Position numbers and translations under genes: made by a program. A DNA stretch of 64,000 nt from Henricia sp. BOLD:AAB3569 (lineage: Eukaryota; Echinodermata; Asteroidea; Spinulosida; Echinasteridae), in assembly GCA_037783545.1 (NCBI GenBank), contig JBBELK010000525.1, positions 744,001-808,000 of the forward strand, written 5' to 3'. Below, one piece after another: positions 13,401-23,861 of this stretch (its first letter is position 1; each line of letters starts with the position of its first letter). The notes under the pieces are model-generated. The model saw nothing but the letters and a program-made list of their open reading frames with translations. It was not told the origin of the DNA and searched no databases.

Positions 13401-16400
13401 AATCTCGATGGTCTTCAGACGGCCGGAGGTCGCTTCGATGATGTCAAAGGTCTTAGCCAGGGCCAAGTAGGGAACTCTGGGATATTACAAATATTTAAAA
13501 AAAAGTAAATTTTCAGGATGTGCCATTACACAAAGTCAGTCAAATAAAATAAAATTTGCACTACAAAAGAGAGCTGCTCGATTTATGCTTGGCAGGAACT
13601 ACAGTTCAATAAATGCCTTAATTTGACCAAGCTGCAGTCTCTGACACAGTGGAGAAATGATTTGTTCGTTAATTTTTAAATGAAATTGTTCGACTCAAGC
13701 CACCACAGACAGTTACTACCTTCAAAATATGTTAACTTTGTTATATTTAAATGTATCTGCCTGACCACACACATATCATCACTTTTATTTTTTTTTCTTA
13801 CTAAATATAATTTTAATCTGCCATTATATTTATTTTCTGTAATGTTTTTTAAAATTTATAAGTTGTATATTTTTTAAATATTTATATTTGTCTATCCTTT
13901 ATGTGAACAGTTCAAGCTTGGGTAAGCAGGCCTTAGGGCTACAGTGTTTAGGTTAACTTTTGCTTACCCTGGCCGGCTTGGACTGTTTTGTCCTAGTTCA
14001 CTCCTTTCTATTTTTCTCTGTATTATACAGTATTACATCGTAAATTGTGCTTTCTTATGTAACTTGTAATTGTTAATTGTTCACTGCATGTAATTTGTGT
14101 GTGCTTGTTTTTCATGTATTGGCCGAATAAATAATAATAATAACTCTTGGGTCGTGCAACATGTCAGGGTTGACAAGGGTTAAATGTAACATGGACAGTT
14201 GCAGAAAATCAACCATTCCTCAGCTGGCTAAAATGTTGTAAATTGGGGGTAGAGGGGTGTTGAAGGTGGATGTACATTGAACGTTTTATGCCAATCTGTT
14301 TCGTTACTGTAGTTCATAGCTTGGATTTTCAAGTATTATCATCTCCATTGAAATATTAGTACTACGACTTTAATGTTATTGAGTTTACATTGTAACATGT
14401 ACCTGATTTATTTATTTATTTTTGTATATTCTTTTGTATGCATCATTCAACCGTTGTAAGTATTTTTTTTTACCAATTTACAAATGGATATGTCACATTT
14501 TGAAAACCCAACCAAATGTGTTTTTGCGAGCCCATAACTGCAGGATTCTCCCAAAAACAGCATAATCGCATTTCATTATATGGGAATCACTTTGTTCAAA
14601 CATATCCCTTTGACCTGGATGAAATCACTGAAGCAGAACATTCTGAACAGCGATTCCAAAGAGACTGGCCAATCAGTGCCTAGTTTTCTGATCAAGAATT
14701 GATATTTCCAAATAATTGCATTTCCTTTTTTGGCCGTATACTAAAGACATGTAAACTCCTTACCCTTCTCCTTGTTTCCAGCATGCATCGTTGATAGGGT
14801 GGTAATGGGAAGCACCAGGGTTGTATACCAGCTTATCAGAACCCGTTGTCTTGGAAAACATCCTGCAAGTGAATAGAAGACTGAATTGGAATATGGTGAT
14901 GACACTTTCACATAGAATGTGTCAATAGTATTAGGCAATTTTTGAACACGGTTACGGAAATAGACCACAGCATTAAGACCAAGTGAATCAGTAAAAGCAA
15001 ATTTGAACTTGTGGTTGTCACTGAAGCAAACACGGATATTTATTGCTTTCCGTGACGTAGAACATCCGGAAATGTTTGGGTGTTACCAGTCACGCGCGTG
15101 CCAATAGACACACATGAACACACGTAAAAAATACTCACCAGCGTATTTTCATTCGAAAATGCCGCACGCAGCGTTGCGATACGTTAAAATTATTAAGCAT
15201 TTAGCCAGCTTGTAAAAACGAAAGTGTTTTTACTTCATCGCGATTTTTAGCCTGAAGAAATATATTTTTATCTTTATCGATACAACAGCCATGGCGCAAC
15301 AACATAAAGCAAGGTTAAGTGCAACCAATGTGATTTTCTTGCTTTTTTGGCCGGTAATCACTCGAGCCACGTGGGTCATGAAAAATGACACCCAAAATGG
15401 TGAATGGAAGGCGTGATGTCACCGGAGAGCAATCAATACATGTATAGCAAGACCTTGGAATTGGAATGTTGTAAAAGTTATGGCGAGAAATATTCCTCAG
15501 ATATTAAATATGACTTTCATTTTGTGGTGTCTACTTAGGTTTGAAAGTTGGTCTAAGGTATATATTTTTACTTTTTGGGAAAAAACGCCCCCAAAAATTT
15601 GTGTGGCCAGTTTCCTGCCAGATTATCCCAACATGAAGGAGTTTAATTTACTGTAGTGCATTCTCACCCAAACACATTCTTATTCGGTGTTTTGCCTTCT
15701 TTAGCTGCGATCTTCTCTTTCCCGTTTTCTGTCTTGACGGTCGGCTTGACATCGCTGAGTGATGCTTTAGCTTTGACTTCCGACGACTCGGTGTTTACTT
15801 TCTTTTCCTCAGTTGCTCCTTTCTTTACCGTTTCCATGCCCGACTTGCTGGTATCTTGACAAAAAGAACAAAAGTTCACAATGAAAACAAACAACTGACT
15901 ATTATCCTTGGTCAAATAACAGAAACATGTAAGTCGTTGTTTATGCTCTTCACGTATCGTGAGCTGCATATTCATGTGAATGAATATTCATGTTCTTTAT
16001 ATTTTCTTATTACAATTTGTCTACTCATAAGAAAATGGATTATGTTCTGACCTAACAATCATATAAAATATCTCCCCAAAGTTTTATCAATGGGAAGAAA
16101 ACAGGAAATTTGCAATCTCCATTTTGGATGTGGAAGCAAAATGGTTGGTGTAATTACTGCTCTGCTTTATGGAACCGGTGGTTTTTTGACGACACCAGTC
16201 CAAACGCTGTGCAAAGTCACTGTAAATTTGCCATTTTATGTACAGTAAAATCGCGTTAAGTCGAAACCGGATAACTAAATATCGAGTCCAAGCCATACAC
16301 ATTTATGGCTAGTAATAGGCTAGCGATACGGTGCACATATTTCGAGCGTTGGAACTCGAATGGAAGGAGCAAATCGGAACCTCCGTTTAACTCGAACTCT

Positions 16401-19400
16401 GGATACCTCGAAGTTTTCGTACATTCCCTTGAGTTTCGACTTAACGAGATTTTACTGTATAATGTTTCAAAACTCAAGCCTTTTCATTGGTCGTCTCATT
16501 ACAAATAACCATGGCAACAACGATCAAATCCAACTTACCTTTAGTGGATAGTTTCAGCACTTCGCGCTTCACCTCTTTAGTGGGCGGAGTCTTAACCTTC
16601 TTAGGGGGTGATTTTTCTTTCCTGGGCTTCAAAGATTTCTTCTTATTGCTTTCTTTCTTAGTTTTTAATTCCTTGTTTTCTGGAGAAAAATGAGATAAAT
16701 CAGTTTAAACTTCACAGAAACTATGCACAAATACGAGAGAATAATCTGCTTAAATGTAGAGTGGCGAAACTAAACTGAGAAAAAAATTGGCTAAATTTTA
16801 TAGTACTGCCTTGGTGCTATCTGAAAAGGTGGCTTAAGCGGCCCTTTCACCAAGGATTGTTTTTTCCAATCGGCCCGATCTAGACCAGATTGTCCCCGAT
16901 GAATCAATTTTTTTGATCAGCCCGATTGTCGTCATGAATCGCCTCCAATCGTCCCCTTTTTTAACCCAATTGAGTCCCGACCAATGGACCATGGCGGGGG
17001 GACGAATCACGGACGTTCCTAGCGCGATCGACACGTTTCCGGGGCGCAAGTATGCGAAAGTATGCGCAAGTACGACCACGGGCCGACGGTTTTTGATCGG
17101 CTACTGTTTTTCAACATGTTTAAAAACAGTAGCCGATCACTTTTTCGGTACCCGACCCTCGGAGGACTGAGGTGATCGCGCCAGATCTTCCCCCCAAGGT
17201 ATAGGGTAGTGCTCGACAGTGCTCGCAGGTTCCCGACTATTTTTGCAAAAATGCGGCCGATCGACCAAAAAAAGGATTGGGTACTATCGGGACCAAAACA
17301 ATCCTTGGTGAAATGGCCGCTTATCTGTAGAATGTTATAATGGTAGATTCTTGTATAGCGCACAAATCTACCCTTCAATCGGGGCACTGTTGCCAATATT
17401 ACCGCTGGCATCAGGAAATCACCAGAAATATTTTGCTTCAACAAGGTGGCTGCCTGGCCAAGGCGCCCAACCCTATCAGCAGTTAGATTGTAGCATTCCC
17501 CCTAACAGCTCCCCAAACATCGCTTGGGTTGACGAGGCAATTGAGATTAAGTGTCTTGCCCACGGACACAAACACGTTGGCACAAATGGGGCTCGAACTC
17601 ATAACCCATCGATCACGAGCACAGCTGTGTTACCCACTAGACCACACGTGCTCTCTTATGTTATGCTAACTTATACACCATTTCATGTTCAAGATTTTGA
17701 TGTTCAACATTTTCATGTTCATGCGTGGAGACATCCAGTGTTGAATCACCGTCTTATTAAAGCAAAGACACGTTTTGCAGTGCTCGCTGTTTAACTGTCT
17801 CTACGAAATAGCTGCAAGTTTGGTTAACATACAAAATATGAAGTAATTATTTGGAAAACGAAATTTGATGTGATCTAGCCAAAATTCTAGTTTGGAATTG
17901 ATGACATTCTAAACACCACAAACCTGGCTCTTTTTCTGGTGATGCCTTATTCTCTACTTCCATCATTTCCTCTTTGACCTTTGACCTCGGTGGTTCCTCG
18001 TCTTGGGAGCTGCTTGTCCTTTCCTGCAGTTTAGTACAAACATTGATTTTGGAAAATTATCAACGAGCAATTTTCCTTGGTTTTCTTTCGATCATTCTTA
18101 TGTCCAGTCCTCAAAATATTTCATTCAATGTTTATGACAAACAGGTATTAGAAATTTAAAAATTCAAATTCAATTTATTTCTGTGCCTGATGGACATAAA
18201 TTGTTGACAACTTTAGCTTTGAACAAGGCAACTCCAAAAACAACGGCAAATACACTAAAAAATGGTCAAACATCTAAGCCGGGCAGGGATTTGGGTTGTA
18301 TCTTAAAGGAAGTATACATCATTGGTAATCTCGAAAATCAGAAATGTTCACAGATGTACGCCTAACTTACACAATATAAACATGATGACCGTAGAAAACT
18401 TCCCCTGAAATGGTTTTGTCCGAAGTGATATAGTCTTTGAGAAATGAGTAAAACAATTAGTTTTCGTCTCATGAGACGAAAATTCAATTCGCCCCAAAAC
18501 CATTTCGCCCAAGTGCCATTTCGTCCCAAACCACTTCGACCGAATGCCATTTCACCCTAAATTACTTCGTCCAAACAGTACATCACCCAAATGCCACTTC
18601 GCCCCAAAACCACTTCGTGCACAGGCCGTGGTTCAGGGCGAAATGGTTCAGGGCGAAGTGGTTTTGGGGCGAAATGACTGCAAACCCTTTTTCTCAAATG
18701 TTAGATGAAGTACGGAGCTGGTTTTTGCTAAGGTTGGTTTTAATCATGCATATCTTCAATCACACAGGGGGATAAAACTATTTGTAACAGTTTACCAATC
18801 ATGTATACTATCTGTAAGTGATCTCTGGGAGGGGTGGTTATCTCATTGAAGGGTTTATCCCTCTGTAGAGCTTGCTAAGCTCACGTGATAGCCAATCCCA
18901 ATCAGTGCGGAACAACTGCAATACCGTGTTTCAAAACCACCAGTTGGTTTCATAGCTCAATTGGTAGGGAATCTGCACGTTAAACAGAAGGTCCGCAGTT
19001 CGAATCCCGGTGGAGCTAAGTTGTTTTTCACTGCATCCAGGTTTCCCAAAAGTTGCAAATTTATATTCTGAAGAAAAAAACCTTTCAGGAACAAAATTCA
19101 TGCTCTACCCACCATTTTCACCGTTTGAACAGTTTGTGAGGTTTCCGTTTTGATTTTCTTTGAATCCGACTTCTCTTTGACTGGTGTGACATCCATTTCT
19201 TGCTCATCTTCCTCTGCTTTCCTTTTCCTCATGTGTTTCCTGGCTGCTTAGAAACACACACACAAAAAAGATTTGAGTTTGAGATTTTTTTTAATCAATT
19301 AACATTTGAAAAAGAATAGGTAAAATTCACAAAATCAATAAACTCTGGGGTACCATGGCCAAGTGGTTTTGGGTTTATTGACTAGCAACACTCGGATGAA

Positions 19401-22400
19401 AACTTGTGAAAACCTGTGCCCTTGAGCAAGGCATCTAACCACAATTTCTCCATCATTTGGTAGGGTTGTCAAGCCATTGGTCCAGTGTGTTGTGTAACGC
19501 ACTTAAAAGATCCCAAAGCACTCTTTTGTGAAAAGTAAGGGATTTCCCCACTGCCTCTGGCCGTTGGCTGCCAATGGCGCCACCCACCTATGTACCTCGG
19601 CGGAAGACACTGGCAAGCTTCACACAATTCAGCCTACAGGCTCAACCAAAACAAAATGACAAGCCTAAACGAAATAATACCAAAAACTTTCTGCAAAGGC
19701 ATGCTTCCTTTATCCCAGGAGTGAATTCATTTTATTGAATTACTTGCTCAAAACTAGAGCCAAATTTGTAATAATTAGTGATTAATTGCTCCAATGTTTA
19801 CTGAAAGCTTGTCTGCTGAGTGCGAACATGAGAGTGAATTGCAAAAGGAAACTGATTAATTCCCAAAATTAGGGGTCCAAAACGTTTGGAGTCTTAGTTA
19901 TGTACGACACCCTGTGCTTCAGAAATCGCCGCTCATGATCACAAATTCTCAGTAATAGACTGGGGCCTGTGATTGTAGGGGACAGCATCATTTTCTTGAA
20001 TATTTTGTTCTCTAATTACTGACAAATATTCAAAAGAAAAGACCATAATAGCTTATAATTTGTTCCATGCGGAATAGGAATTTGGTGTCCCGGGTTACAT
20101 GTACATACATGTACGTCAATGAAAATTAGTTGTAGAATAAGTACGCATTAACCTTGGTGCCTTATCTACACACAAACATTAAATTTAAGTGGCATTTATG
20201 AAAATTATATAATTTTGTAAATTGTCCAACTACCCAATAACAATCAGCCAGTAATGGTGAGACTTACCAGTTTTTCTGAATGGGATGCTATCGGGGCTGA
20301 GTGATGGCGACATCGCAACCATGGATTGTGAAGAGGTCGAAGGTGAATCTAGCACGGGGTCAGAGGTCTCATGATCGGCTGAAGCTGTCCTCTGCACGGA
20401 GAAAGGACATAATGACGTCACGCAATGTTTACCGCGGTGCATTATGGGTGAAATGTGGGGACAAAATCTCTGCATCGCTAGTTTGCACAATTATTGCAGG
20501 GCCATTTTCGCCGCCTTTTAACGCCTTAAAAGTTAAAACCATAGTTCCGTCGTCCGTCGTGGGCTTAAAACTCACGCAGGCACAACTAAGTTGACACGAA
20601 CCATTTTAGAAATTTACGATCTTTGTTTTTTTTGCCAGCGAAGCGGTTAGTAAAATTCACAAGTTTACGTGCATAATACGCTAGGCGCTATGCATGCAAC
20701 GCACGCAAACTAGAGATGCAGAGATTTTGTCCCCACTTTTCACCTATAATGCACCGCGGTAAACATTGCGTGACGTCATTACGTTTCAGGTCTATTTCAT
20801 TTGTTACACAGAGTAATCACATTTGTAATCTACTTTTTTTTATTGTGGCTACAGTAATGTAATGTTTGTAACCGAGTGGAATTCCACATCCGGCCACAAG
20901 GATTTATATTGTTATTAAATATAAAACAATGTTAAACTGCTACTTTGATGATAAATTAGAAGAAAAAAATGTCAAGACTTTTTTTAGTCAAAACATTTGT
21001 CCTGGATTGTCCCATAGGTTTGTGCAGGAAGTTCCAGGAATTAGCCAGCTGTGAAATTCTGCCCAAAATTAACAGTATAAATAAGTGATTGTTTTAGGGA
21101 ATATGACCCAGGCACCGCCTGGGTGAATAAATCCGATACAAAATTTGATGGGAAATCTGGATGCAGTGAAAAGCAACTTGGCTCCACCGGGTTTCGAACC
21201 ACGGACCTTCTTAACAGTGTAATACATGTGTTTCCGCATTATTTTGCTTAGAACACATTCTTGCGTTCAAAAGAAAAATGGACTCTGTTTTTATTACTGA
21301 AGAGACTCTGTACAATGGCTTTTATTTCCTCTCAATTAAACATAAAAATATCTTCAGGCTGTTCCAAGGAGATAAATTCAGCCCTTGAAAAGTGCAATAA
21401 CAGACATTTCTGAAACCCTGTGTGCAAATTTTCCATAGAATGTACGTAACAAGGACGCCAACAAATTCACAAAGTATGTGTCCTTGTTACGTACATTATA
21501 TGGGAAATTTGTACACTGGGTTTTTAGAAAGGTATGTCATCACACTATTCGGTGCCGTCAAGTCATTTCCTTAAGAAACACCTAAAGAAATATCTTCTAT
21601 TTTGAGAAAAGATAGAAGTCATTGTGCAGAGATACGATCCTGGTTAAAAATATCTCCAGTATTGAAAACAGACTCAACTATTAAAGGCAGGATTTATTAA
21701 TTTTAATTTGTGATGGCAATCATAATAGAGTGTATCGAATAGCTGCCATCTTGTAGGGCAGTTTCTTTGTTCCGTGAGGACACGGCTGGTTGAAAATTTG
21801 TGCTTACATTGTTGACAAATTTTGTTCGGTCTATACGTCTATAAGAAGTTACCGTTTTACTGGGTGTCTCTTTCTCACTAGGCGTCGCCTTGCCAGTTGT
21901 TCCATCACTAGGCATGGTCCTACTGGGTGTAGTCCCGCAGGGTGTGGTCTCGCAGGGTGTGGTCTCGCAGGGTGTGGTCTTTGCTGGTGTTTCCACTTTG
22001 ACTGCGTTATCTGTATTCTCCGTACTATCTTCTTCATCACTGTCAAGGATGCGACGGGATTTCTTCTGGGGTTGCTGATCAGAATCTGGACTCTTGCTGT
22101 TTTTCACCTTCAACGGCGTTCTGTCATCACTGACATAAAAAAAAAAATTAAGCAGTTTTACTATGGCTTTTTTCTTTCTTCAGACTCAATCTTTATGATT
22201 TTCTGTCTTCCCTGTGTGGAGTTTACCCGAGTTCCTCTTCTTGGTGGCCCTAAATGTGCTCAACTGACTGGCCTACTGTTAAAACAATTATGTCCCTGAA
22301 GTACAATGGATGACCACAAGTGGGCGGGCTCTCTTGGCACTGATCAGGCTTTTATTGGCTTGCGGAAACCAGGTCAGTGATTTTCCACATCGCATGCAGT

Positions 22401-23612
22401 TTGCTGGATAAATCTAAAGAAAAATCAATTTGGACGCATTTTTTGCTGTTTTAAAGGATTCATCAGGGAAAACGGACCAGGCCACAAAATTCTTAAGAGT
22501 GGAAGGACCTCCATGGTATGTTTTTCAATGTTTAATTTTGACTTTAAGGTGACATTTCAGATTGGTGAACAGGCGCTGTGGACAAAAAAAAACTTAATCA
22601 GCTAAAAGTGATTCATCGCGTCCCAATGTAAACGTCAGAAAATCACTTTTACTTTTAAGCCTTCTAAAAGTAGTCCCCAAAGCAAGCTCCAAATAGGATT
22701 TTTATGACTGTAATTGAATAGAGTAGTTTATTGTTAAGGCTTTCCCAACAATAATAAGTTAGGACTACCCCATGGCCCAGCAATAGTTGAGCCAGCTCCA
22801 ACTTATTTACTGTAAGGAAGTCTTGATAATAAGTTGGGATCGTTGGCTTAGCATACAGGTGGGATGCTTAAGTTAACGTACTCCGTATTCTTTTCGATAG
22901 CAGCTTTGTCTGTTGTCCCAATCTGCCGCTTGGGACTGAAGAAAGACCTGTTGAAAAACAAGATTATAAATTAGAAATTTTAATTCAATTGGGTGAATAT
23001 CTTTAACATGAAATCAAAATTCTTGTGATTATGCACCTATTGATTGTTGCCCCCTCCCCCCAAAGACTTCCCACCCCTTAGGCATGTTAGGCTAGATTTG
23101 GTCACGATTTTCATGCCTTAAAGTGCAGTGCAGACTTTGACGAATAGAAATCAAATTTTCAGTGCACCTGTGACCTGGGAGCAAAATGTGCAATGTTTTG
23201 CCCCAATGGGTGGGAGTTTTGTCACCTAAATTTTGCCCCAGAGGTCCGGGTGGGGATTTTGTCACGCAAAAAAGTGACAATTCCCAGCCCAGGGGGGTTA
23301 GGGGGTAACAATTGATAGGCCTAGGTGCAATTTACATGTAGTTGACGAGACTGTTCTAAATTTTTGGAACACGACACAAACATCCTGTTTTCAAAGAAAC
23401 ATTTTCACTGATTTCTCACTGCTAAAATCATGTTTCTGAATTCTTTCCCAAGCAAGGGCACTTTGAATTTGATTTTTGTTTAATAATTATTAAACATGAT
23501 TAATCTCATGATCTGATTAACTTTTTATAACAAATTAACATTGATGTTTTGTTCAAAGTACAGGACTGTCAGCATTCATTAGTGGGCCTCACATGATCGA
23601 TCGCTGGGCCAT
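566..23612 (-). CDS. LIG1: DNA ligase I, 22 exons, 3' end outside the window
   Basis: ATP-dependent replicative ligase that seals nicks between Okazaki fragments in the nucleus. Exons in transcript order: 23593-23612, 22882-22947, 21853-22129, 20268-20391, 19113-19243, 17924-18023, 16539-16679, 15668-15854, 14764-14862, 13247-13476, 11836-11900, 11120-11221, 10043-10119, 9715-9806, 9127-9217, 8413-8614, 8112-8225, 6860-7027, 3441-3585, 2370-2452, 1281-1433, 566-763. Every junction is GT-AG and all phases join, giving 2865 nt or 955 codons without a stop. Order of parts: PCNA box (residues 3-10), disordered Lys/Pro-rich region with nuclear signals (about 10-350), DNA-binding domain (about 365-610), nucleotidyltransferase domain (about 620-840, catalytic Lys661 in KYDGER), OB-fold (from about 840). 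Human LIG1 has 919 residues; the extra length lies in the N-terminal region. The final exon(s), with the family's last conserved motif, are off the left edge. The exon 5 acceptor has a tandem CAG alternative at 19243/19246. Confidence 0.95.
1797..1972. repeat. Palindromic foldback repeat
   Basis: Two arms of about 70 bp (containing GGAATATTTTCATGAGGTGA and its near-complement) surround a short centre near 1875. It lies in LIG1 intron 21-20 DNA. Confidence 0.65.
2370..8614 (-). CDS. LIG1: LIG1 exons 16-20: nucleotidyltransferase (adenylation) domain
   Basis: Exon 16 (8413-8614) carries [10 protein letters not shown] and motif [11 protein letters not shown], with the lysine that becomes adenylated (residue 661). 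Exon 17 contains [16 protein letters not shown] (motif III region). Exon 18 has [11 protein letters not shown] and the VLSTRKRK segment. Exon 19 ends in one base that joins exon 20 to give [12 protein letters not shown] (motif IV). Exon 20 ends SHNWLK and joins LKKDYLEG of exon 21 (motif V). No catalytic residue is missing. Confidence 0.95.
2766..3325. mobile_element. MITE with GCCGATTTTACGAAAC ends
   Basis: Ends GCCGATTTTACGAAACATTG and GTTTCGTGAAATCGGC. Both flanks contain GCGTAA/TTACGC-type words in several copies. About 560 bp, in a LIG1 intron. Confidence 0.65.
3931..4178. mobile_element. Short MITE with TGGGTCTTTCTATAAATTA ends
   Basis: A 28-bp inverted terminal repeat, TGGGTCTTTCTATAAATTAG..., matches the right end almost perfectly. 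A related fragment lies near 19868-20105. About 248 bp. Confidence 0.75.
4912..5936. mobile_element. MITE family ATACATGATTGGTA, copy 1, carrying a nested element
   Basis: Ends AGTATACATGATTGGTA and TACCAATCATGTATTCT. The inner part (5568-5767) is an imperfect minisatellite built from GAAGTGGTTTTGGGGC-like units. Compared with copies at 18311 and 33915 it is interrupted by the hAT-like element at 4933-5452. Confidence 0.75.
4933..5452. mobile_element. hAT-like MITE with GTCCGGGCG repeats, copy A
   Basis: Ends AGTGTTCTCCACTACCGG and CCAGTGGAGATCACT are inverted. The target duplication GTAAACC is perfect (4926-4932, 5453-5459). Near the left end are four copies of a CCGCCCGGACAAAA unit, and the right end has one. 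The interior has a hairpin GCGCCCTCAAGAG...CTCTTGAGGGCGC and a run of about 24 C at 5377-5401. Confidence 0.85.
6120..6800. repeat. Tandemly duplicated degenerate repeat
   Basis: A block containing GCAATGACCCAATTTTGT...GAGTTGACAAGAAAAACC occurs near 6121 and again near 6540. Related fragments are near 33100, 37265 and 40140. Confidence 0.5.
7367..7939. mobile_element. TTAA-site MITE (AGGGCC ends), copy 1
   Basis: Flanked by TTAA at 7363-7366 and 7940-7943. Ends AGGGTC and GGTCCT are inverted. TTAA duplications are typical of piggyBac-type elements. The minus strand keeps a 97-codon open frame at 7444-7737 that is shared with copies 2 and 3. Confidence 0.8.
9127..14862 (-). CDS. LIG1: LIG1 exons 9-15: DNA-binding domain
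   Basis: Exon 9 contains [16 protein letters not shown], matching the family motif just before the domain. Exon 10 continues [19 protein letters not shown]. Exons 11-14 give the helical repeats that wrap the nicked duplex, with [20 protein letters not shown], [18 protein letters not shown] and [13 protein letters not shown] motifs. Exon 15 ends in a codon split with exon 16, giving [13 protein letters not shown]. Together with the catalytic and OB domains this domain encircles DNA in known ligase I structures. Confidence 0.93.
10287..10902. mobile_element. MITE with ATATGTGAGCC ends
   Basis: About 35 bp of inverted end: ATATGTGAGCCGCTCCACC... with AAAAGTAGGCGCTTGT, matched at 10868-10902. 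About 616 bp, in LIG1 intron 12-13 DNA. Confidence 0.75.
11362..11500. mobile_element. Short MITE with GGGACCAATTTCATGG ends
   Basis: Ends GGGACCAATTTCATGG and AATGAAATTGGCCCC are inverted. Related pieces occur at 32170-32350 and 33277-33300. Confidence 0.65.
12110..13165. mobile_element. MITE with CATTAGG ends and 12-bp tandem repeats
   Basis: Ends CATTAGGGAAATCACTTC and its near-complement at 13140-13165. The left part (about 12200-12315) consists of about ten copies of ACCAAGATCAAA. It is interrupted by the TTAA-site MITE at 12536-13097. Confidence 0.7.
12536..13097. mobile_element. TTAA-site MITE, copy 2, nested
   Basis: TTAA at 12532-12535 and 13098-13101; ends AGGGCCCC and AGGCCCT. 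Opposite in orientation to copies 1 and 3. The shared frame is open on the plus strand at 12650-13021 (123 codons). Confidence 0.85.
13555..14147 (+). pseudogene. LINE 3' end with terminal (AATA)n
   Basis: The start encodes [20 protein letters not shown], then shifts frame to [13 protein letters not shown], the typical C-terminal tail of a CR1/L2-like reverse transcriptase. About 450 bp of AT-rich 3' UTR follow, ending CCGAATAAATAATAATAATAA, the usual microsatellite tail of such LINEs. It is sense relative to the plus strand and lies in LIG1 intron 9. Confidence 0.7.
15668..23612 (-). CDS. LIG1: LIG1 exons 1-8: PCNA box and disordered regulatory region
   Basis: The protein begins MAQRSIMSFF, which contains the canonical PIP box Q-x-x-I-x-x-F-F for docking on PCNA. 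The codon for Met7 is split between exons 1 and 2. Exon 3 holds a threonine/proline repeat with seven TP dipeptides. Exon 5 carries the basic cluster ARKHMRKRK, at the place of the nuclear signal in vertebrate LIG1. Exons 7 and 8 are lysine-rich (for example [13 protein letters not shown]) with no predicted fold. The region is expected to be disordered and to control localisation and cell-cycle phosphorylation. Confidence 0.9.
16243..16457. mobile_element. pogo/Tigger-like MITE
   Basis: Ends CAGTAAAATCGCGTTAAGTC and GACTTAACGAGATTTTACTG, with TA on both sides (16241-16242, 16458-16459). End sequence and TA duplication fit the pogo/Tigger group. Multiple AACTCGAA words lie inside. Confidence 0.8.
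16835..17323. mobile_element. MITE with TAAGCGGCCCTTTCACC ends
   Basis: Ends TAAGCGGCCCTTTCACCAAG and CTTGGTGAAATGGCCGCTTA are inverted over about 25 bp. CCGATC-type words recur near both ends. Confidence 0.75.
17335..17655 (-). repeat. tRNA-derived SINE, second type
   Basis: The minus strand has a tRNA-like head with box B GGGTTATGAGTTCGAGCCCC, then GGGCAAGACACTTAATCTC. Related copies are at 42455-42605 and 43210-43505. Confidence 0.6.
18311..18809. mobile_element. MITE family ATACATGATTGGTA, copy 2
   Basis: Inverted relative to copies 1 and 3. Ends AGTATACATCATTGGTA and TACCAATCATGTATACT. The inner minisatellite of TTCGCCCCAAAACCACTTC-like units runs from about 18475 to 18680. In LIG1 intron 5. 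Confidence 0.8.
18940..19045 (+). repeat. tRNA-derived SINE
   Basis: tRNA-like head with box A TAGCTCAATTGG and box B GTTCGAATCC, followed by the family tail GTTGTTTTTCACTGCATCCAG. The anticodon region (CACGTTAAACAG) is degenerate. Confidence 0.7.
19340..19660 (+). repeat. SINE-like repeat, third type
   Basis: Contains CCTTGAGCAAGGCATCTAAC and AACGCACTTAAAAGATCCCA; a diverged inverted copy lies at 47560-47840. Confidence 0.5.
20411..20781. mobile_element. Foldback MITE with AATGACGTCACGCAATG ends
   Basis: Arms of about 80 bp (AATGACGTCACGCAATGTTT...CTAGTTTGC and its near-complement at 20698-20781) flank a 200-bp centre. Starts about 20 bp upstream of the LIG1 exon 4 acceptor. Confidence 0.8.
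21155..21225 (-). repeat. tRNA-derived SINE, 3' part
   Basis: The minus strand carries the same box B/tail module as the SINE at 18940 (GGTTCGAAACCCGGTGGAGC, then the ACTGCATCCAG tail). Confidence 0.65.
21400..21541. mobile_element. Small palindromic MITE
   Basis: Arms contain ATGTACGTAACAAGGAC and GTCCTTGTTACGTACAT. The outer sequence GGGTTTTTAGAAAGG relates it to the larger palindrome at 51838-52246. Confidence 0.7.
21911..21985 (-). repeat. LIG1: 15-bp coding minisatellite in LIG1 exon 3
   Basis: On the plus strand the unit GGGTGTGGTCTCGCA is repeated about three times perfectly plus degenerate copies. In frame it encodes TTPCE repeats. Confidence 0.85.
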
Positions 23613-23861
23613 GATTCTGTCGAGGATACAAGGTCCACTACCAACAATCACAAAATAGCCGTCTTGTTCAAGACGAATCGAGCTCGATCTCCGCTGCTTG
23701 TTTGTGTGCACTGCCACTGGGCGGCTTGCGAAGTTTCGTGATGAATGACTCTGCTGCCTCTCGCCTACTCGTGCTCGTTGCACAAACCTCCGTTGCAAAA
23801 CCACCGTTACAAATCGTCTACCGCTGCCTCTAAAATTATTTAGTAGGCCTACAACATTCAT
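23613..23861 (-). CDS. LIG1: In-frame 83-residue N-terminal extension of LIG1
   Basis: An ATG at 23859-23861 is in frame with the PIP-box ATG at 23610-23612, with no stop in between. The extension starts MNVVGLLNNFRGSGRRF and is rich in Arg, Gln and Ser; its first 60 or so residues hold many basic residues and only one acidic one. That composition fits a mitochondrial targeting peptide. Plant and yeast LIG1 use alternative starts to make mitochondrial and nuclear forms. Whether this stretch is translated or is 5' UTR cannot be told from sequence; the strict LIG1 start is the downstream ATG. Confidence 0.4.

Noticed and set aside
17019..17444. 141-codon minus-strand frame
   Set aside because: Spans a MITE and a SINE in LIG1 introns.
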